Shown here piece after piece: positions 1 to 6,875 of a stretch of 64,000 bases of DNA. The stretch comes from a virus, in the IMG/VR virus record IMGVR_UViG_3300010413_000039, positions 1 to 64,000 of that record; one strand, 5' to 3'. Within the stretch, counting starts at the first letter, position 1, and the number at the start of each line of letters is the position of its first letter. Position numbers and translations under genes: made by a program. The notes below the pieces were generated by a model. It was given only the letters and a program-made list of their open reading frames with translations, had not been told where the DNA came from and did no database searches.

Positions 1-27
1 ATATAATAGTATAGAAAGGAAACGCAA

Positions 28-195
28 ATGGAAAAAGTAATTATAATAACAGTTACAGATGAGACAGAAGATTTTGATGAATTATACTTTTCAGTATTAG
101 AAAGTTTACTTGAGGATAGTATACCGTGTATTATCAGTGATGGTGAAAGAACAAATATAATATCAAACGCTGAAATACATAGTTGTCCAGTTTAG
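28..195 (+). CDS. Small protein of unknown function (55 aa)
   Basis: A short ATG frame preceded by a good ribosome binding site (agaaagga, 9 bases upstream). The product is acidic with a beta-rich N-terminus (MEKVIIITVTDETEDF) and has no family I recognise. It ends 8 bases before tRNA-Trp, so it belongs to the tRNA-containing operon that starts left of the window. Its reality rests on the ribosome binding site and the tight packing. Confidence 0.6.
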   Translation: MEKVIIITVTDETEDFDELYFSVLESLLEDSIPCIISDGERTNIISNAEIHSCPV

Positions 196-203
196 TATAT
201 AGT

Positions 204-274
204 GGTGGGATCGTCTAATGGCAGGATGGGTGTCTCCAAAACATTTGGTCAGGGTTCGAGTCCTTGTCCCACCG
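204..274 (+). tRNA. tRNA-Trp (CCA)
   Basis: Acceptor GGTGGGA (204-210) pairs with TCCCACC (267-273), with discriminator G274. The anticodon stem GGTGT/ACATT holds the 7-base loop CTCCAAA, giving anticodon CCA. The T stem CAGGG/CCTTG closes TTCGAGT. No CCA end is encoded; the next bases are CCTA. It is the first of seven tRNAs in the block. Confidence 0.93.
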
Positions 275-279
275 CCTAT

Positions 280-351
280 AGGATCGTAGTTTAGAGGCAA
301 GAACACTGGTTTCTCACACCAGTAGCAGGAGTTCGATTCTCCTCGATCCTA
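280..351 (+). tRNA. tRNA-Glu (CTC)
   Basis: Acceptor AGGATCG (280-286) pairs with CGATCCT (344-350), discriminator A351. The anticodon stem CTGGT/ACCAG holds TTCTCAC, so the anticodon is CTC, reading GAG. No CCA is encoded; the trailer is CTA. The next gene starts 3 bases after the discriminator. Confidence 0.93.
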
Positions 352-353
352 CT

Positions 354-566
354 ATGATAATCAGACAAAGACTAGTTGATTCAATATCACCGTTTTATCA
401 TCCAGAAGTTGTAGAAAGTGTTGCTGATGATATAATAAAAATGTATCAGCAGTGGGATCATGAGCAGATAAAAATACTAGTTGCAGGAAATTATCCTTAT
501 GATGGTACTGTTGAAGAGCATTCTGATGTAGGCGTTATCTTACTAACACTACCAAAGAGAATATAG
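354..566 (+). CDS. Small protein of unknown function (70 aa)
   Basis: The ATG lies 3 bases after the 3' end of tRNA-Glu, so there is no room for a Shine-Dalgarno sequence outside the tRNA itself. Translation would have to start on a leaderless message released by tRNA processing, or on read-through RNA. The protein starts MIIRQRLVDSISPFYHPEVV and looks mainly alpha-helical in its first half. I recognise no family. The stop is followed by GGAG serving the next gene. Confidence 0.6.
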   Translation: MIIRQRLVDSISPFYHPEVVESVADDIIKMYQQWDHEQIKILVAGNYPYDGTVEEHSDVGVILLTLPKRI

Positions 567-577
567 GAGTAAGTATA

Positions 578-790
578 GTGGTAGACCCATATAAAGAGTG
601 GAAAGATATGCCAGAGTTTGTTCAAGAAGATAAAGAGGCTGTTGCAAGAGTAGTAATAAATTTTGAGACAGAAGAGGACATTGATCTGTTTAATAAAGTA
701 ACTGGTCTTTCAATAACAAAGAAAACAAAGGGTGTTTTTTTCCCACTACCAAAGAAAACCACTAAGATGGTATATGTAGATGAAACCTAA
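578..790 (+). CDS. Small protein of unknown function (70 aa, GTG start)
   Basis: The GTG start is chosen because ATAGGAG lies about 9 bases upstream and no better ATG exists. The product is a small, charged soluble protein (MVDPYKEWKDMPEFVQEDKE...). The frame overlaps the start of the glycosyltransferase gene by 11 bases, implying translational coupling with it. No family recognised. Confidence 0.6.
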   Translation: MVDPYKEWKDMPEFVQEDKEAVARVVINFETEEDIDLFNKVTGLSITKKTKGVFFPLPKKTTKMVYVDET

Positions 791-1610
791 TTATCCTATC
801 TATATAATATCAAAAGGTAGGTGGGAAAATAATCTTACAAGTAAGTCTTTAGAAGAAATGGGAGTACCATATCATATTGTTGTAGAGCCACAAGAATATG
901 ATAATTATTCAAAAGTTATTGATCCAGATAAAATTTATACTTTACCATTCAGTAATTTAGGGCAGGGATCAATACCAGCACGTAATTGGGTGTGGGAACA
1001 TTCAATAAGTATTGGTGCACAACGCCATTGGATACTAGATGATAACATAAGAGGATTTGAAAGATTAAACAGAAATACAAGACACAAAGTTTTGACTGGT
1101 TCTATATTTAGAGCATCAGAAGATTTTGTCGACAGATATAAAAATGTTGCTTTGGCTGGTTTTGAGTATAGACAATTTGCTGGTGGTGCTAGAAGAAAAA
1201 AAGCACCTTTTAGATTAAATACAAGAATTTACTCTACGATACTTGTAAAAAATGATTTACCAATAAGATGGCGAGGAGTGTATAACGAAGATACAGATTT
1301 GAGTATAAGACTTCTTAAGATGGGGTATTGTACAATATTGTTTCAATGCTTTCTGCAGAATAAAGTAAAAACAATGACTATGGCTGGTGGAAATACGGAC
1401 ACTATTTATAAAGATGATTTAGATAGACGGAAATTTGCAGAGAGTTTGAAAGAACAGCATCCAGATATTGTTGATATTGTTTGGAGATATGGAAGATGGC
1501 ATCATAATGTAGACTATTCTGCATTCAAAGATAATGAATTGGTATTAAAAAACGGTCTTATTATACCAGATCGTATCAATAATTATGGTATGGTTCTTAT
1601 GCCCGATTAG
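780..1610 (+). CDS. TET-associated-type GT-A glycosyltransferase for DNA hypermodification
   Basis: The 276-residue protein has the hallmarks of the phage TET-associated glycosyltransferases: N-terminal YIISKGRW, IVVEPQEYD at residues 34-41, the block LPFSNLGQGSIPARNWVWEH near 55-74, and HWILDDNI at 83-90, whose Asp-Asp pair fits the metal/nucleotide-sugar site of a GT-A fold. In known systems these enzymes glycosylate 5-hydroxymethylcytosine in phage DNA after C5 methylation and TET oxidation. A C5 methyltransferase lies downstream in the same operon, which supports that role. No TET-like dioxygenase is visible in the window. The last 10 bases overlap tRNA-Arg, and the TAG stop is positions 8-10 of that tRNA. 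The sugar and target sequence are unknown. Confidence 0.75.
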   Translation: MKPNYPIYIISKGRWENNLTSKSLEEMGVPYHIVVEPQEYDNYSKVIDPDKIYTLPFSNLGQGSIPARNWVWEHSISIGAQRHWILDDNIRGFERLNRNTRHKVLTGSIFRASEDFVDRYKNVALAGFEYRQFAGGARRKKAPFRLNTRIYSTILVKNDLPIRWRGVYNEDTDLSIRLLKMGYCTILFQCFLQNKVKTMTMAGGNTDTIYKDDLDRRKFAESLKEQHPDIVDIVWRYGRWHHNVDYSAFKDNELVLKNGLIIPDRINNYGMVLMPD

Positions 1611-1672
1611 TGTAAGGGAAAACATACTTGGCTACGAACCAAGAGATAGGGGTTCAAATCCTCTATCGGGTA
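1601..1672 (+). tRNA. tRNA-Arg (ACG)
   Basis: Acceptor GCCCGAT (1601-1607) pairs with ATCGGGT (1665-1671), discriminator A1672. Anticodon stem CTTGG/CCAAG, loop CTACGAA, anticodon ACG, which needs host A-to-I editing to read CGN. No CCA is encoded; the trailer is CTA. Its U8-A9-G10 is the stop codon of the glycosyltransferase gene. Confidence 0.93.
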
Positions 1673-1684
1673 CTAGGAGAGAGC

Positions 1685-1954
1685 ATGGAGATTACAATAA
1701 CTGATAGAGAAATACTGGAATCAATCGGTAAATATGCATCTATAGAGACATTTGTTGTTGCAACATTAGTGGATCGTGGTGCACCACTAAAAATAAAAGC
1801 TGGTATATCACTTCCTATTCTACGATTACTGGTGTTGAAACAAGATTTTGAGTTTACAGATGGATACACATCAATGCTATATTATTATGATGAAGTCAAA
1901 AAAGTACATATTTGGAGATTTGAAAAGGAGTCACAAGATGAAAATATCCAATGA
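1685..1954 (+). CDS. Small protein of unknown function (89 aa)
   Basis: Start chosen at ATG 1685 because AGGAGA lies just upstream; an upstream in-frame TTG falls inside tRNA-Arg. The protein (MEITITDREILESIGKYAS...) looks like a soluble alpha/beta protein. No domain recognised. It overlaps the next gene by 17 bases, suggesting coupling. Confidence 0.6.
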   Translation: MEITITDREILESIGKYASIETFVVATLVDRGAPLKIKAGISLPILRLLVLKQDFEFTDGYTSMLYYYDEVKKVHIWRFEKESQDENIQ

Positions 1955-2129
1955 AAATGGTGTGGAGTTTGTTACTATTACAAGAGAAGAGTATCAGGCA
2001 CTGTTGAAGGATCAGATTTTTTTACAGTGTTTACAGAATGCTGGTGTTGATAATTGGGAAGGATACTCTGATGCTATCCAGTTGATGGAAGAGGAATACT
2101 ACCAAGAAAGAATATATGGATGTGCATAA
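1938..2129 (+). CDS. Small protein of unknown function (63 aa)
   Basis: ATG 1938 is preceded by AAAAGGAG at a 7-base spacing inside the end of the previous gene. The start MKISNENGVEFVTITREEY resembles small AbrB/antitoxin-like phage proteins only vaguely. The C-terminus is helical and acidic (LMEEEYYQERIYGCA). The stop lies 7 bases before tRNA-Phe. Confidence 0.6.
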   Translation: MKISNENGVEFVTITREEYQALLKDQIFLQCLQNAGVDNWEGYSDAIQLMEEEYYQERIYGCA

Positions 2130-2136
2130 AAAATAT

Positions 2137-2209
2137 GTGATCGTAGCTCAGTCGGTAGAGCGTTGGTCTGAAGAGCCAAGCGTCAGTGGTTCGATCCCAC
2201 TCGATCACA
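2137..2209 (+). tRNA. tRNA-Phe (GAA)
   Basis: Acceptor GTGATCG (2137-2143) pairs with CGATCAC (2202-2208), discriminator A2209. D arm GCTC/GAGC, anticodon stem TTGGT/GCCAA with loop CTGAAGA, anticodon GAA. Trailer CTA, no encoded CCA. Confidence 0.93.
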
Positions 2210-2215
2210 CTAAAA

Positions 2216-2290
2216 GGTCATGTGGTGTAACAGGTTAACATACTACCCTGTCAAGGTAGAGACGTGCGAGTTCGAGCCTCGTCATGACCG
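2216..2290 (+). tRNA. tRNA-Asp (GTC)
   Basis: Acceptor GGTCATG (2216-2222) pairs with CATGACC (2283-2289), discriminator G2290. Anticodon stem CTACC/GGTAG with loop CTGTCAA, anticodon GTC. The methyltransferase start codon lies 10 bases after its 3' end. Trailer CTA, no encoded CCA. Confidence 0.93.
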
Positions 2291-2300
2291 CTAAAACAAA

Positions 2301-3182
2301 ATGAAAGTATTAAGTTTATTCGATGGAATATCCTGTGGGCAGGTTGCTTTAGAACGATCTGGTATACATGTTACTGAGTATTTTTCATCCGAAATAAATA
2401 GATTTGCGGTAGATGTTGTATCAAAACATTACCCACATACCACACAATTAGGTGATGTTGCCCAGTGGAAAACGTGGAAACTCCCAAAGATAGATTTACT
2501 AATAGGTGGTAGTCCATGTCAGGGTTTTTCTACTGCTGGAAAGTATCTAAATTTTGATGATCCTAGAAGTGTTCTGTTTTTCAAATACGTTGATGTACTC
2601 AGATCAATAAAACCAGAATACTTTATTTTTGAAAATGTGGTAATGGATAAATCAGTTGAATATGCCATAAGTTATGAATTAGGTGTTACTCCTGTTATGT
2701 TAGATTCTTCTCTAGTATCTGCACAAAGCAGGAAAAGACATTACTGGACAAACATAAACATAAAATCTATAGAAGACCGTTTTATATATCTTGATTCTGT
2801 TCTTGACAAATCACACATACCACATCACAAAATTCAGGATAAATTTTATTATCAGATTAATGAGTATGTGGATAAAGAGTGGTTAACAATAGGATATTCT
2901 AGAAAGAATGGATTTTTAAGGGAGTTAGAAAAATCATTATCTGTTCTTGCAAGTGATTATAAAGGAAGTTCTGGTCTCAATAGAAATCAAGCCCAAACTG
3001 CTGTTGTAAATACTGTTAGCATGACATATCGAGCATTAAATTTTCTAGAGAGAGAAAGATTGCAGACACTTCCAGAAGGGTATACTGATACTCTAAGTAA
3101 TTACCAAAGGTATATGACTATTGGTAACGGGTTTACAGTAGATATTATTGTAGAGATATTAAGATCACTTATGTGCCCTTAG
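2301..3182 (+). CDS. DNA (cytosine-C5) methyltransferase, orphan, copy 1
   Basis: The 293-residue protein has the C5-methyltransferase motifs in order: I (LSLFDGISCG, cofactor site, residues 4-13), IV (GGSPCQGFS, nucleophile Cys73), VI (FENV, 110-113), VIII-like (QSRKRHYW) and the C-terminal X region (GNGFTVDII). It transfers a methyl group from S-adenosylmethionine to C5 of cytosine. No restriction endonuclease is adjacent, so it is likely self-protection, or the first step of hypermodification with the glycosyltransferase upstream. It is a clear paralogue of the enzyme at 45555-46559. No Shine-Dalgarno sequence precedes the ATG, which lies 10 bases after tRNA-Asp. The TAG stop is inside tRNA-Asn. 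Confidence 0.93.
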   Translation: MKVLSLFDGISCGQVALERSGIHVTEYFSSEINRFAVDVVSKHYPHTTQLGDVAQWKTWKLPKIDLLIGGSPCQGFSTAGKYLNFDDPRSVLFFKYVDVLRSIKPEYFIFENVVMDKSVEYAISYELGVTPVMLDSSLVSAQSRKRHYWTNINIKSIEDRFIYLDSVLDKSHIPHHKIQDKFYYQINEYVDKEWLTIGYSRKNGFLRELEKSLSVLASDYKGSSGLNRNQAQTAVVNTVSMTYRALNFLERERLQTLPEGYTDTLSNYQRYMTIGNGFTVDIIVEILRSLMCP

Positions 3183-3245
3183 CTCAGTCGGTAGAGCAAT
3201 CGGCTGTTAACCGATGTGTCGATGGTTCGAGTCCATCAGGGTACG
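3173..3245 (+). tRNA. tRNA-Asn (GTT)
   Basis: Acceptor GTGCCCT (3173-3179) pairs with AGGGTAC (3238-3244, one G-U), discriminator G3245. Anticodon stem ATCGG/CCGAT, loop CTGTTAA, anticodon GTT. Its U8-A9-G10 (3180-3182) is the stop codon of the methyltransferase gene. Trailer CTA, after which the RNase P RNA starts. Confidence 0.93.
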
Positions 3246-3248
3246 CTA

Positions 3249-3443
3249 AACCAACAAGAGGGGTCTACGCTGGAAACAGAGGAACTTCAAGACACTACTG
3301 CTTAAGGTAGGAGGGGAAACCCGTCTTACTACCGAGAGTGCAAGCCCAAGCAGACTTAGCAGGTGAGCAGTGCAATAATAGTCGGGTAGGGTGCAAAGAT
3401 AAATGTAGACATAAAACAGAATCTTGGGTACGCTCAGTTGGTT
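3249..3443 (+). ncRNA. rnpB: Compact RNase P RNA encoded inside the phage tRNA array
   Basis: The 195-base segment folds with the core of a bacterial RNase P RNA. P1 is AACCAAC (3249-3255) with GTTGGTT (3437-3443). P2 is GTCTAC (3263-3268) with GTAGAC (3405-3410). P3 is a minimal CTG-GAAA-CAG hairpin. The universal P4 is ACTTCAAGA (3284-3292) with TCTTGGGT (3422-3429), including the conserved bulged U at 3287. Matches to bacterial conserved regions include GAGGAA before P4, AGGGGAAACCCGTC, CCGAGAGTGCAAGCC, and ACAGAATCTTGGGTA at the 3' end, aligning with ACAGAACCCGGCTTA. At about half the usual length it keeps the catalytic core but much of the specificity domain is reduced. The likely role is 5' maturation of the surrounding tRNAs, with a host protein subunit. 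The assignment is from sequence and pairing by eye. Confidence 0.82.
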
Positions 3444-3447
3444 ATAT

Positions 3448-3520
<73 letters not shown>

Positions 3521-3522
3521 CT

Positions 3523-4626
3523 ATGTATAAACTTAAAAATCTTTTTATTCTATTATTGATGTTTATTACATTTACTACATCAAAGGGAGATGAGCATATG
3601 ACTTATCTTCCTTTTGTGCTTAATTATGTTTATTCATATCAGGCTAGTTGTGGTAATAAGTTATATGGATCATCAGTATACAGGGGTGTTATTGACAATG
3701 CTGATGACTGGTTGCATTTTGTTAACAACTTCTCAATAGGAACACCAGAAGTATCTTTGAAGATGGAATATACACAACCAGCCTATGGTGTTTGGGACTT
3801 TACAAAGAGCGACTATGTCGTAAACTCATTAGTTGAAGAGAATAAAAAAGTATTCGGTCACAATATATTCTGGCATATTTTCAACCCAAGCTGGTTTGAG
3901 GATGGTAATTTCTCAAAGAGCCAGATTGAACAAATGGCGTATGAAAGAATAGATAAATTAGTATCGCATTACGATAATACAATAACAGATTGGGATTTGG
4001 CTAATGAGTTAATAAATGAGTACGGTACATACAGGGATACGAAATGGAATTTCGGATATGATTATTTAGGTAAGGTTTTTGAATATGCCCACTCAAAATA
4101 TCCAGATAAGAATTTCTGGTACAATGACGTGTTTGGTCAGTATGGACTTCCTGATGGATGGAAGAACAGGATCAGGGAATTAGCACGTTCTGGAAATTTA
4201 TATGGGGTTGGTTTCCAACTGCACATAGATGGTTGGTATGATAAGACGGTTGCGTGGAATGAGATAATGGATTTTTCACGTGAATTAGGTTTTATGGGCG
4301 TGCGTGTAAGGATCAGTGAATTAGATGTTCAGGTAAGAACAGCCTGTCCAGATAACTGTTATGAAGAGACAGGTATATATCAAACAGACTTTGAAAACCA
4401 ATCAGTAATAATAAATGATGCCTATAACCTATGTGCTGATTTATGGAACTGCACAGACGTAACATGGTGGGGAATAAATGATGATAGGAATTGGAGATCG
4501 AGCGATAAGTATCCAGCTTATGGGTATGCAACAAATTGGTATGGTGATTATTATGTGCGGAATTTGGACAAACATCATATAATTTGTTATGAAGATATTG
4601 TCTATTTTGAGAGAGAGTGGAAATAG
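3523..4626 (+). CDS. Secreted glycoside hydrolase family 10 (xylanase-type)
   Basis: The 367-residue protein starts with a signal peptide (MYKLKNLFILLLMFITFTTS), then MTYLPFVLN, then a GH10 barrel. Diagnostic GH10 blocks are GHNIFWH (residues 112-118), the acid/base Glu162 in DLANE, GFQLHI (230-235) and the nucleophile Glu266 in RISELDV. Both catalytic glutamates are present, so hydrolysis of beta-1,4-xylan or a related host or biofilm glycan is expected outside the cell. The ATG lies 3 bases after tRNA-Ile with no Shine-Dalgarno. An internal ATG at 3598 with GGGAGATG upstream would give a version without signal peptide. The first start is preferred because of the signal peptide and its parallel in the gene at 26322. 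Confidence 0.85.
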   Translation: MYKLKNLFILLLMFITFTTSKGDEHMTYLPFVLNYVYSYQASCGNKLYGSSVYRGVIDNADDWLHFVNNFSIGTPEVSLKMEYTQPAYGVWDFTKSDYVVNSLVEENKKVFGHNIFWHIFNPSWFEDGNFSKSQIEQMAYERIDKLVSHYDNTITDWDLANELINEYGTYRDTKWNFGYDYLGKVFEYAHSKYPDKNFWYNDVFGQYGLPDGWKNRIRELARSGNLYGVGFQLHIDGWYDKTVAWNEIMDFSRELGFMGVRVRISELDVQVRTACPDNCYEETGIYQTDFENQSVIINDAYNLCADLWNCTDVTWWGINDDRNWRSSDKYPAYGYATNWYGDYYVRNLDKHHIICYEDIVYFEREWK

Positions 4627-4628
4627 TC

Positions 4629-4657
4629 TTGACAAATAATACTTAATGTGGTATAAT
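4629..4657 (+). promoter_or_regulatory. Strong vegetative promoter (TTGACA-N17-TATAAT)
   Basis: Perfect -35 TTGACA at 4629-4634 and -10 TATAAT at 4652-4657, 17 bases apart, with an extended -10 (TGTGG before TATAAT). The same TGTGGTATAAT context recurs in minus-strand promoters at 36.7 and 39.3 kb. The predicted start is near 4664, exactly at the base of the first hairpin of the downstream RNA. Confidence 0.9.
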
Positions 4658-4663
4658 TAATCA

Positions 4664-4737
4664 GTAACCAAGTGTGGTTACATGCGCCTCCTTTCGCTTA
4701 GAGACCTGCAGATACAAATGTGGGTCTCTTTTCTTTA
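4664..4737 (+). ncRNA. Candidate short RNA or attenuated leader with an exposed CCUCCUUU loop
   Basis: Between the promoter at 4629 and the terminator at 4700 there is room only for a transcript of about 74 bases. It would hold a 7-bp hairpin GTAACCA/TGGTTAC (4664-4681), a small GCG/CGC hairpin whose 8-base loop is CCTCCTTT (4687-4694), and the terminator hairpin. The loop equals the anti-Shine-Dalgarno tail of 16S rRNA, so the RNA could pair with ribosome binding sites. Alternatively it is the 5' leader of the late operon, with read-through controlled by an antiterminator. No open reading frame fits. Confidence 0.55.
4700..4737 (+). terminator. Rho-independent terminator
   Basis: AGAGACC (4700-4706) pairs with GGTCTCT (4723-4729), followed by TTTTCTTT. 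It ends the short transcript 70 bases before the portal gene, so it separates or attenuates the late operon. Confidence 0.8.
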
Positions 4738-4761
4738 ACATCGCATTTATTAACGATACCT

Positions 4762-4776
4762 AATTGTAGATCATAG
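4762..4776 (+). promoter_or_regulatory. Candidate late-promoter motif
   Basis: AATTGTAGATCATAG lies 32 bases before the portal start. A near copy, AATTGTAGAATATAG (10222-10236), lies 34 bases before the connector gene, in the next intergenic region after a terminator. The shared sequence and position suggest a phage-specific late promoter. Only two copies were found. Confidence 0.35.
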
Positions 4777-4807
4777 CAGTGTTGTTCCATGTACGGGAGG
4801 AACGTTT

Positions 4808-6448
4808 GTGGCATCTATTCACAGAATCGGAAAAGCATATTCTGGTGGTCGGGTAGATGTAGTTCGTGGTGTTGATATTACATCTATAGGCGGTCAAATT
4901 TTCTATACAGATGATCTAACTCCTAGTATCCAAAAATTCAATGAATTTTGGGAACTAATGGATGTTATTAAAAAGCATGGGTACATAAGAGCATCCATGT
5001 CTGTTATTGGTCGTTCTGCTGTGGGAACTGATTGGTCTATAGTTAAGAAGGACGATTATATAGGAAGTGCACCACCACTACATAAGAAAAGACTACTGGA
5101 TTTTTATACAGGTGCGTATGCAAAAGATTGGAAAAATATCAGAGACTATCGTGATATCTCTTTCAATCTTATGATAGGCGTACAATATCTAAGGTATTTT
5201 GGTCAGGTTGCTTATCACGTTATAAGAGATAAAAGCACAAAAAGAGCACTTGGCATGTACCACCTACCTGGTCTTATTGTTCCAAACGTAGATTCAAATG
5301 GATATTTCAGATCGGGTCAGCCAGCATTTATTCAATACCCATCAAGTAATCCAAGGGATAGGGTAGAGTTTCAAAACCCTATGGATATTATCTTTATAAC
5401 TACACCATCTTGGGATGGAAACCCATTAGGCGGTACTGATATAGAGGCGTTGACTGAGTTTACAATACCACTTGATCTTTATCTGCAGACAGGCGCACGT
5501 GAGTATTTAAAGAACAGGGACAAACCAGAGGTAATTTATCAGGTTGCAAGCGATCTTAATGATGATGCTTTTGATACATTCAGGAGACAAATGGAGGCTG
5601 TGCAACGTGGTAGTGCTAACTTAGGAAGAAACCCTATTATTATGCAGGGTGATCTAAAAGTTCACGAAATGAGAGATTTACCGTCATCATTACCATACCA
5701 TGAGGGCAGGGATGATGCTATGGAAGAGGAGATGGCTATCTCTGGTGTTGGTGCTGTAAAACTAGGTATCACAAAAGGGTTATCACATTCTAATATGAGG
5801 GAATATAGGCGTGAATTTCATGAAACAACTATGCTACCTATGTTCAAGATATTAGAGGGTGGTTTTTATGAGCAGATAAATGTTAGGGAGTTTGGTATTC
5901 GTGGGTGGCAGTTCCAATTTGATCATCCTGATTTCCTAACTGCTGTAGAGCAGGCAACGGTTGATATGCGTTACTATGCTATGGGTGTTCTAAATCCAAA
6001 TGAAATGAGAAGAAACAGGGGTGATGATCCTAGAAGAGATGAGCTTGGTGATCTTTACTCAGACGAACTTCAAATATATATGGAAGATAGAAGAGAAGAT
6101 GAGAGGGAAGGTTTAAAACCAACTGGTGGAGAGCAGGGGTCGCCTCCTGAGGGGCGTGAGGATGAACCAGATTCCCCAAGTAATGTTGGAGAGCCATCAG
6201 ATTCTGATCAAGACCCTGTAAGGGGTGATCAACATGATGATGCTCAGAGAATAATCTCTGAATTACGTGCGTGGAAAAACTTTGTTCTAAGGAGAGATGG
6301 AAAACCAAGTAGAAAATTCAATCCAGAGAGCATACCAGATGACGTTGCTCAATTAATAGAAGAGCAGATAAGCACATCATCTACGTCTGAGAAAATAAAA
6401 AATATTTTTGATAATGCAGTTTATGCAGTAGGAGAATTCTATGGATAA
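4808..6448 (+). CDS. Portal protein
   Basis: The 546-residue protein matches tailed-phage portal organisation: an N-terminal arm, a stem/clip region with DPRRDELGD, and a long acidic proline-rich tail (about 430-470). Typical segments include IRASMSVIGRSAVGTDW, REYLKNRDKPEVIYQ and a crown-like helical C-terminus. It would form the dodecameric vertex ring through which DNA is packaged and the tail is attached. The GTG start is chosen because GGGAGG precedes it at a good distance. It is followed directly by head genes, but no terminase lies upstream, where most siphophages have it; that gene is presumably elsewhere in the genome. Confidence 0.82.
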   Translation: MASIHRIGKAYSGGRVDVVRGVDITSIGGQIFYTDDLTPSIQKFNEFWELMDVIKKHGYIRASMSVIGRSAVGTDWSIVKKDDYIGSAPPLHKKRLLDFYTGAYAKDWKNIRDYRDISFNLMIGVQYLRYFGQVAYHVIRDKSTKRALGMYHLPGLIVPNVDSNGYFRSGQPAFIQYPSSNPRDRVEFQNPMDIIFITTPSWDGNPLGGTDIEALTEFTIPLDLYLQTGAREYLKNRDKPEVIYQVASDLNDDAFDTFRRQMEAVQRGSANLGRNPIIMQGDLKVHEMRDLPSSLPYHEGRDDAMEEEMAISGVGAVKLGITKGLSHSNMREYRREFHETTMLPMFKILEGGFYEQINVREFGIRGWQFQFDHPDFLTAVEQATVDMRYYAMGVLNPNEMRRNRGDDPRRDELGDLYSDELQIYMEDRREDEREGLKPTGGEQGSPPEGREDEPDSPSNVGEPSDSDQDPVRGDQHDDAQRIISELRAWKNFVLRRDGKPSRKFNPESIPDDVAQLIEEQISTSSTSEKIKNIFDNAVYAVGEFYG

Positions 6449-6875
6449 AATAGTTGTTAAGCAGGGTGAAAAATACATATTTGAGGAAAAATTCACGCCA
6501 AAGACAACAACAAATTTATGGGCTAGTGTAAGTATCAAATCTGGAAAAGGATTTTTTCAGCTAGCATCTTCAAGAAAGGAAGTATTTGTTGATGGGCATA
6601 AGGAAATTGTAAGATTTGAATTTCCAGAACTAGAGCCAGGCGAGTATGAATATGTTGTAACAATCGGTGATCCCTTTGAGGGTATCGCAAAATTAGAGGG
6701 TGTTCTTGTTGTTGAAGAGAAAGCTAAAAAAGCACCCTTACCTAAGAAAACAAGTCAAAAGAAAGAGCCTGTAGTTACTAAAGTGAAGGCTGATAATTCT
6801 GGTGTATTTACGAGCAGTTCTTTCTTTGGGGAGGAAGATGATGGTGAATCAGGAAGTGGAGTGGAGATGCCCTGA
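6441..6875 (+). CDS. Head-region protein of unknown function (144 aa)
   Basis: It overlaps the portal stop by 8 bases, so translation is coupled. The N-terminal 95 residues look like a beta-sandwich (KQGEKYIFEEKFTPK..., EPGEYEYVVTIGD). A lysine/proline linker and an acidic tail follow (GEEDDGESGSGVEMP). An Ig-like accessory capsid or neck protein is possible, but no family is recognised. It is one of the few genes here ending in TGA. Confidence 0.65.
   Translation: MDKIVVKQGEKYIFEEKFTPKTTTNLWASVSIKSGKGFFQLASSRKEVFVDGHKEIVRFEFPELEPGEYEYVVTIGDPFEGIAKLEGVLVVEEKAKKAPLPKKTSQKKEPVVTKVKADNSGVFTSSSFFGEEDDGESGSGVEMP

Noticed and set aside
4664-4700. Minus-strand gene start (GAAAGGAGGCGC-ATG)
   Set aside because: The reverse complement has a perfect binding site, but the ATG is followed at once by TAA and no minus-strand promoter is visible; noted only because it mirrors the CCTCCTTT loop.
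6441-6875. Recoded TGA or alternative genetic code
   Set aside because: TGA is used as a genuine stop here and at 39902 and 41964, and genes read cleanly with the standard bacterial code.
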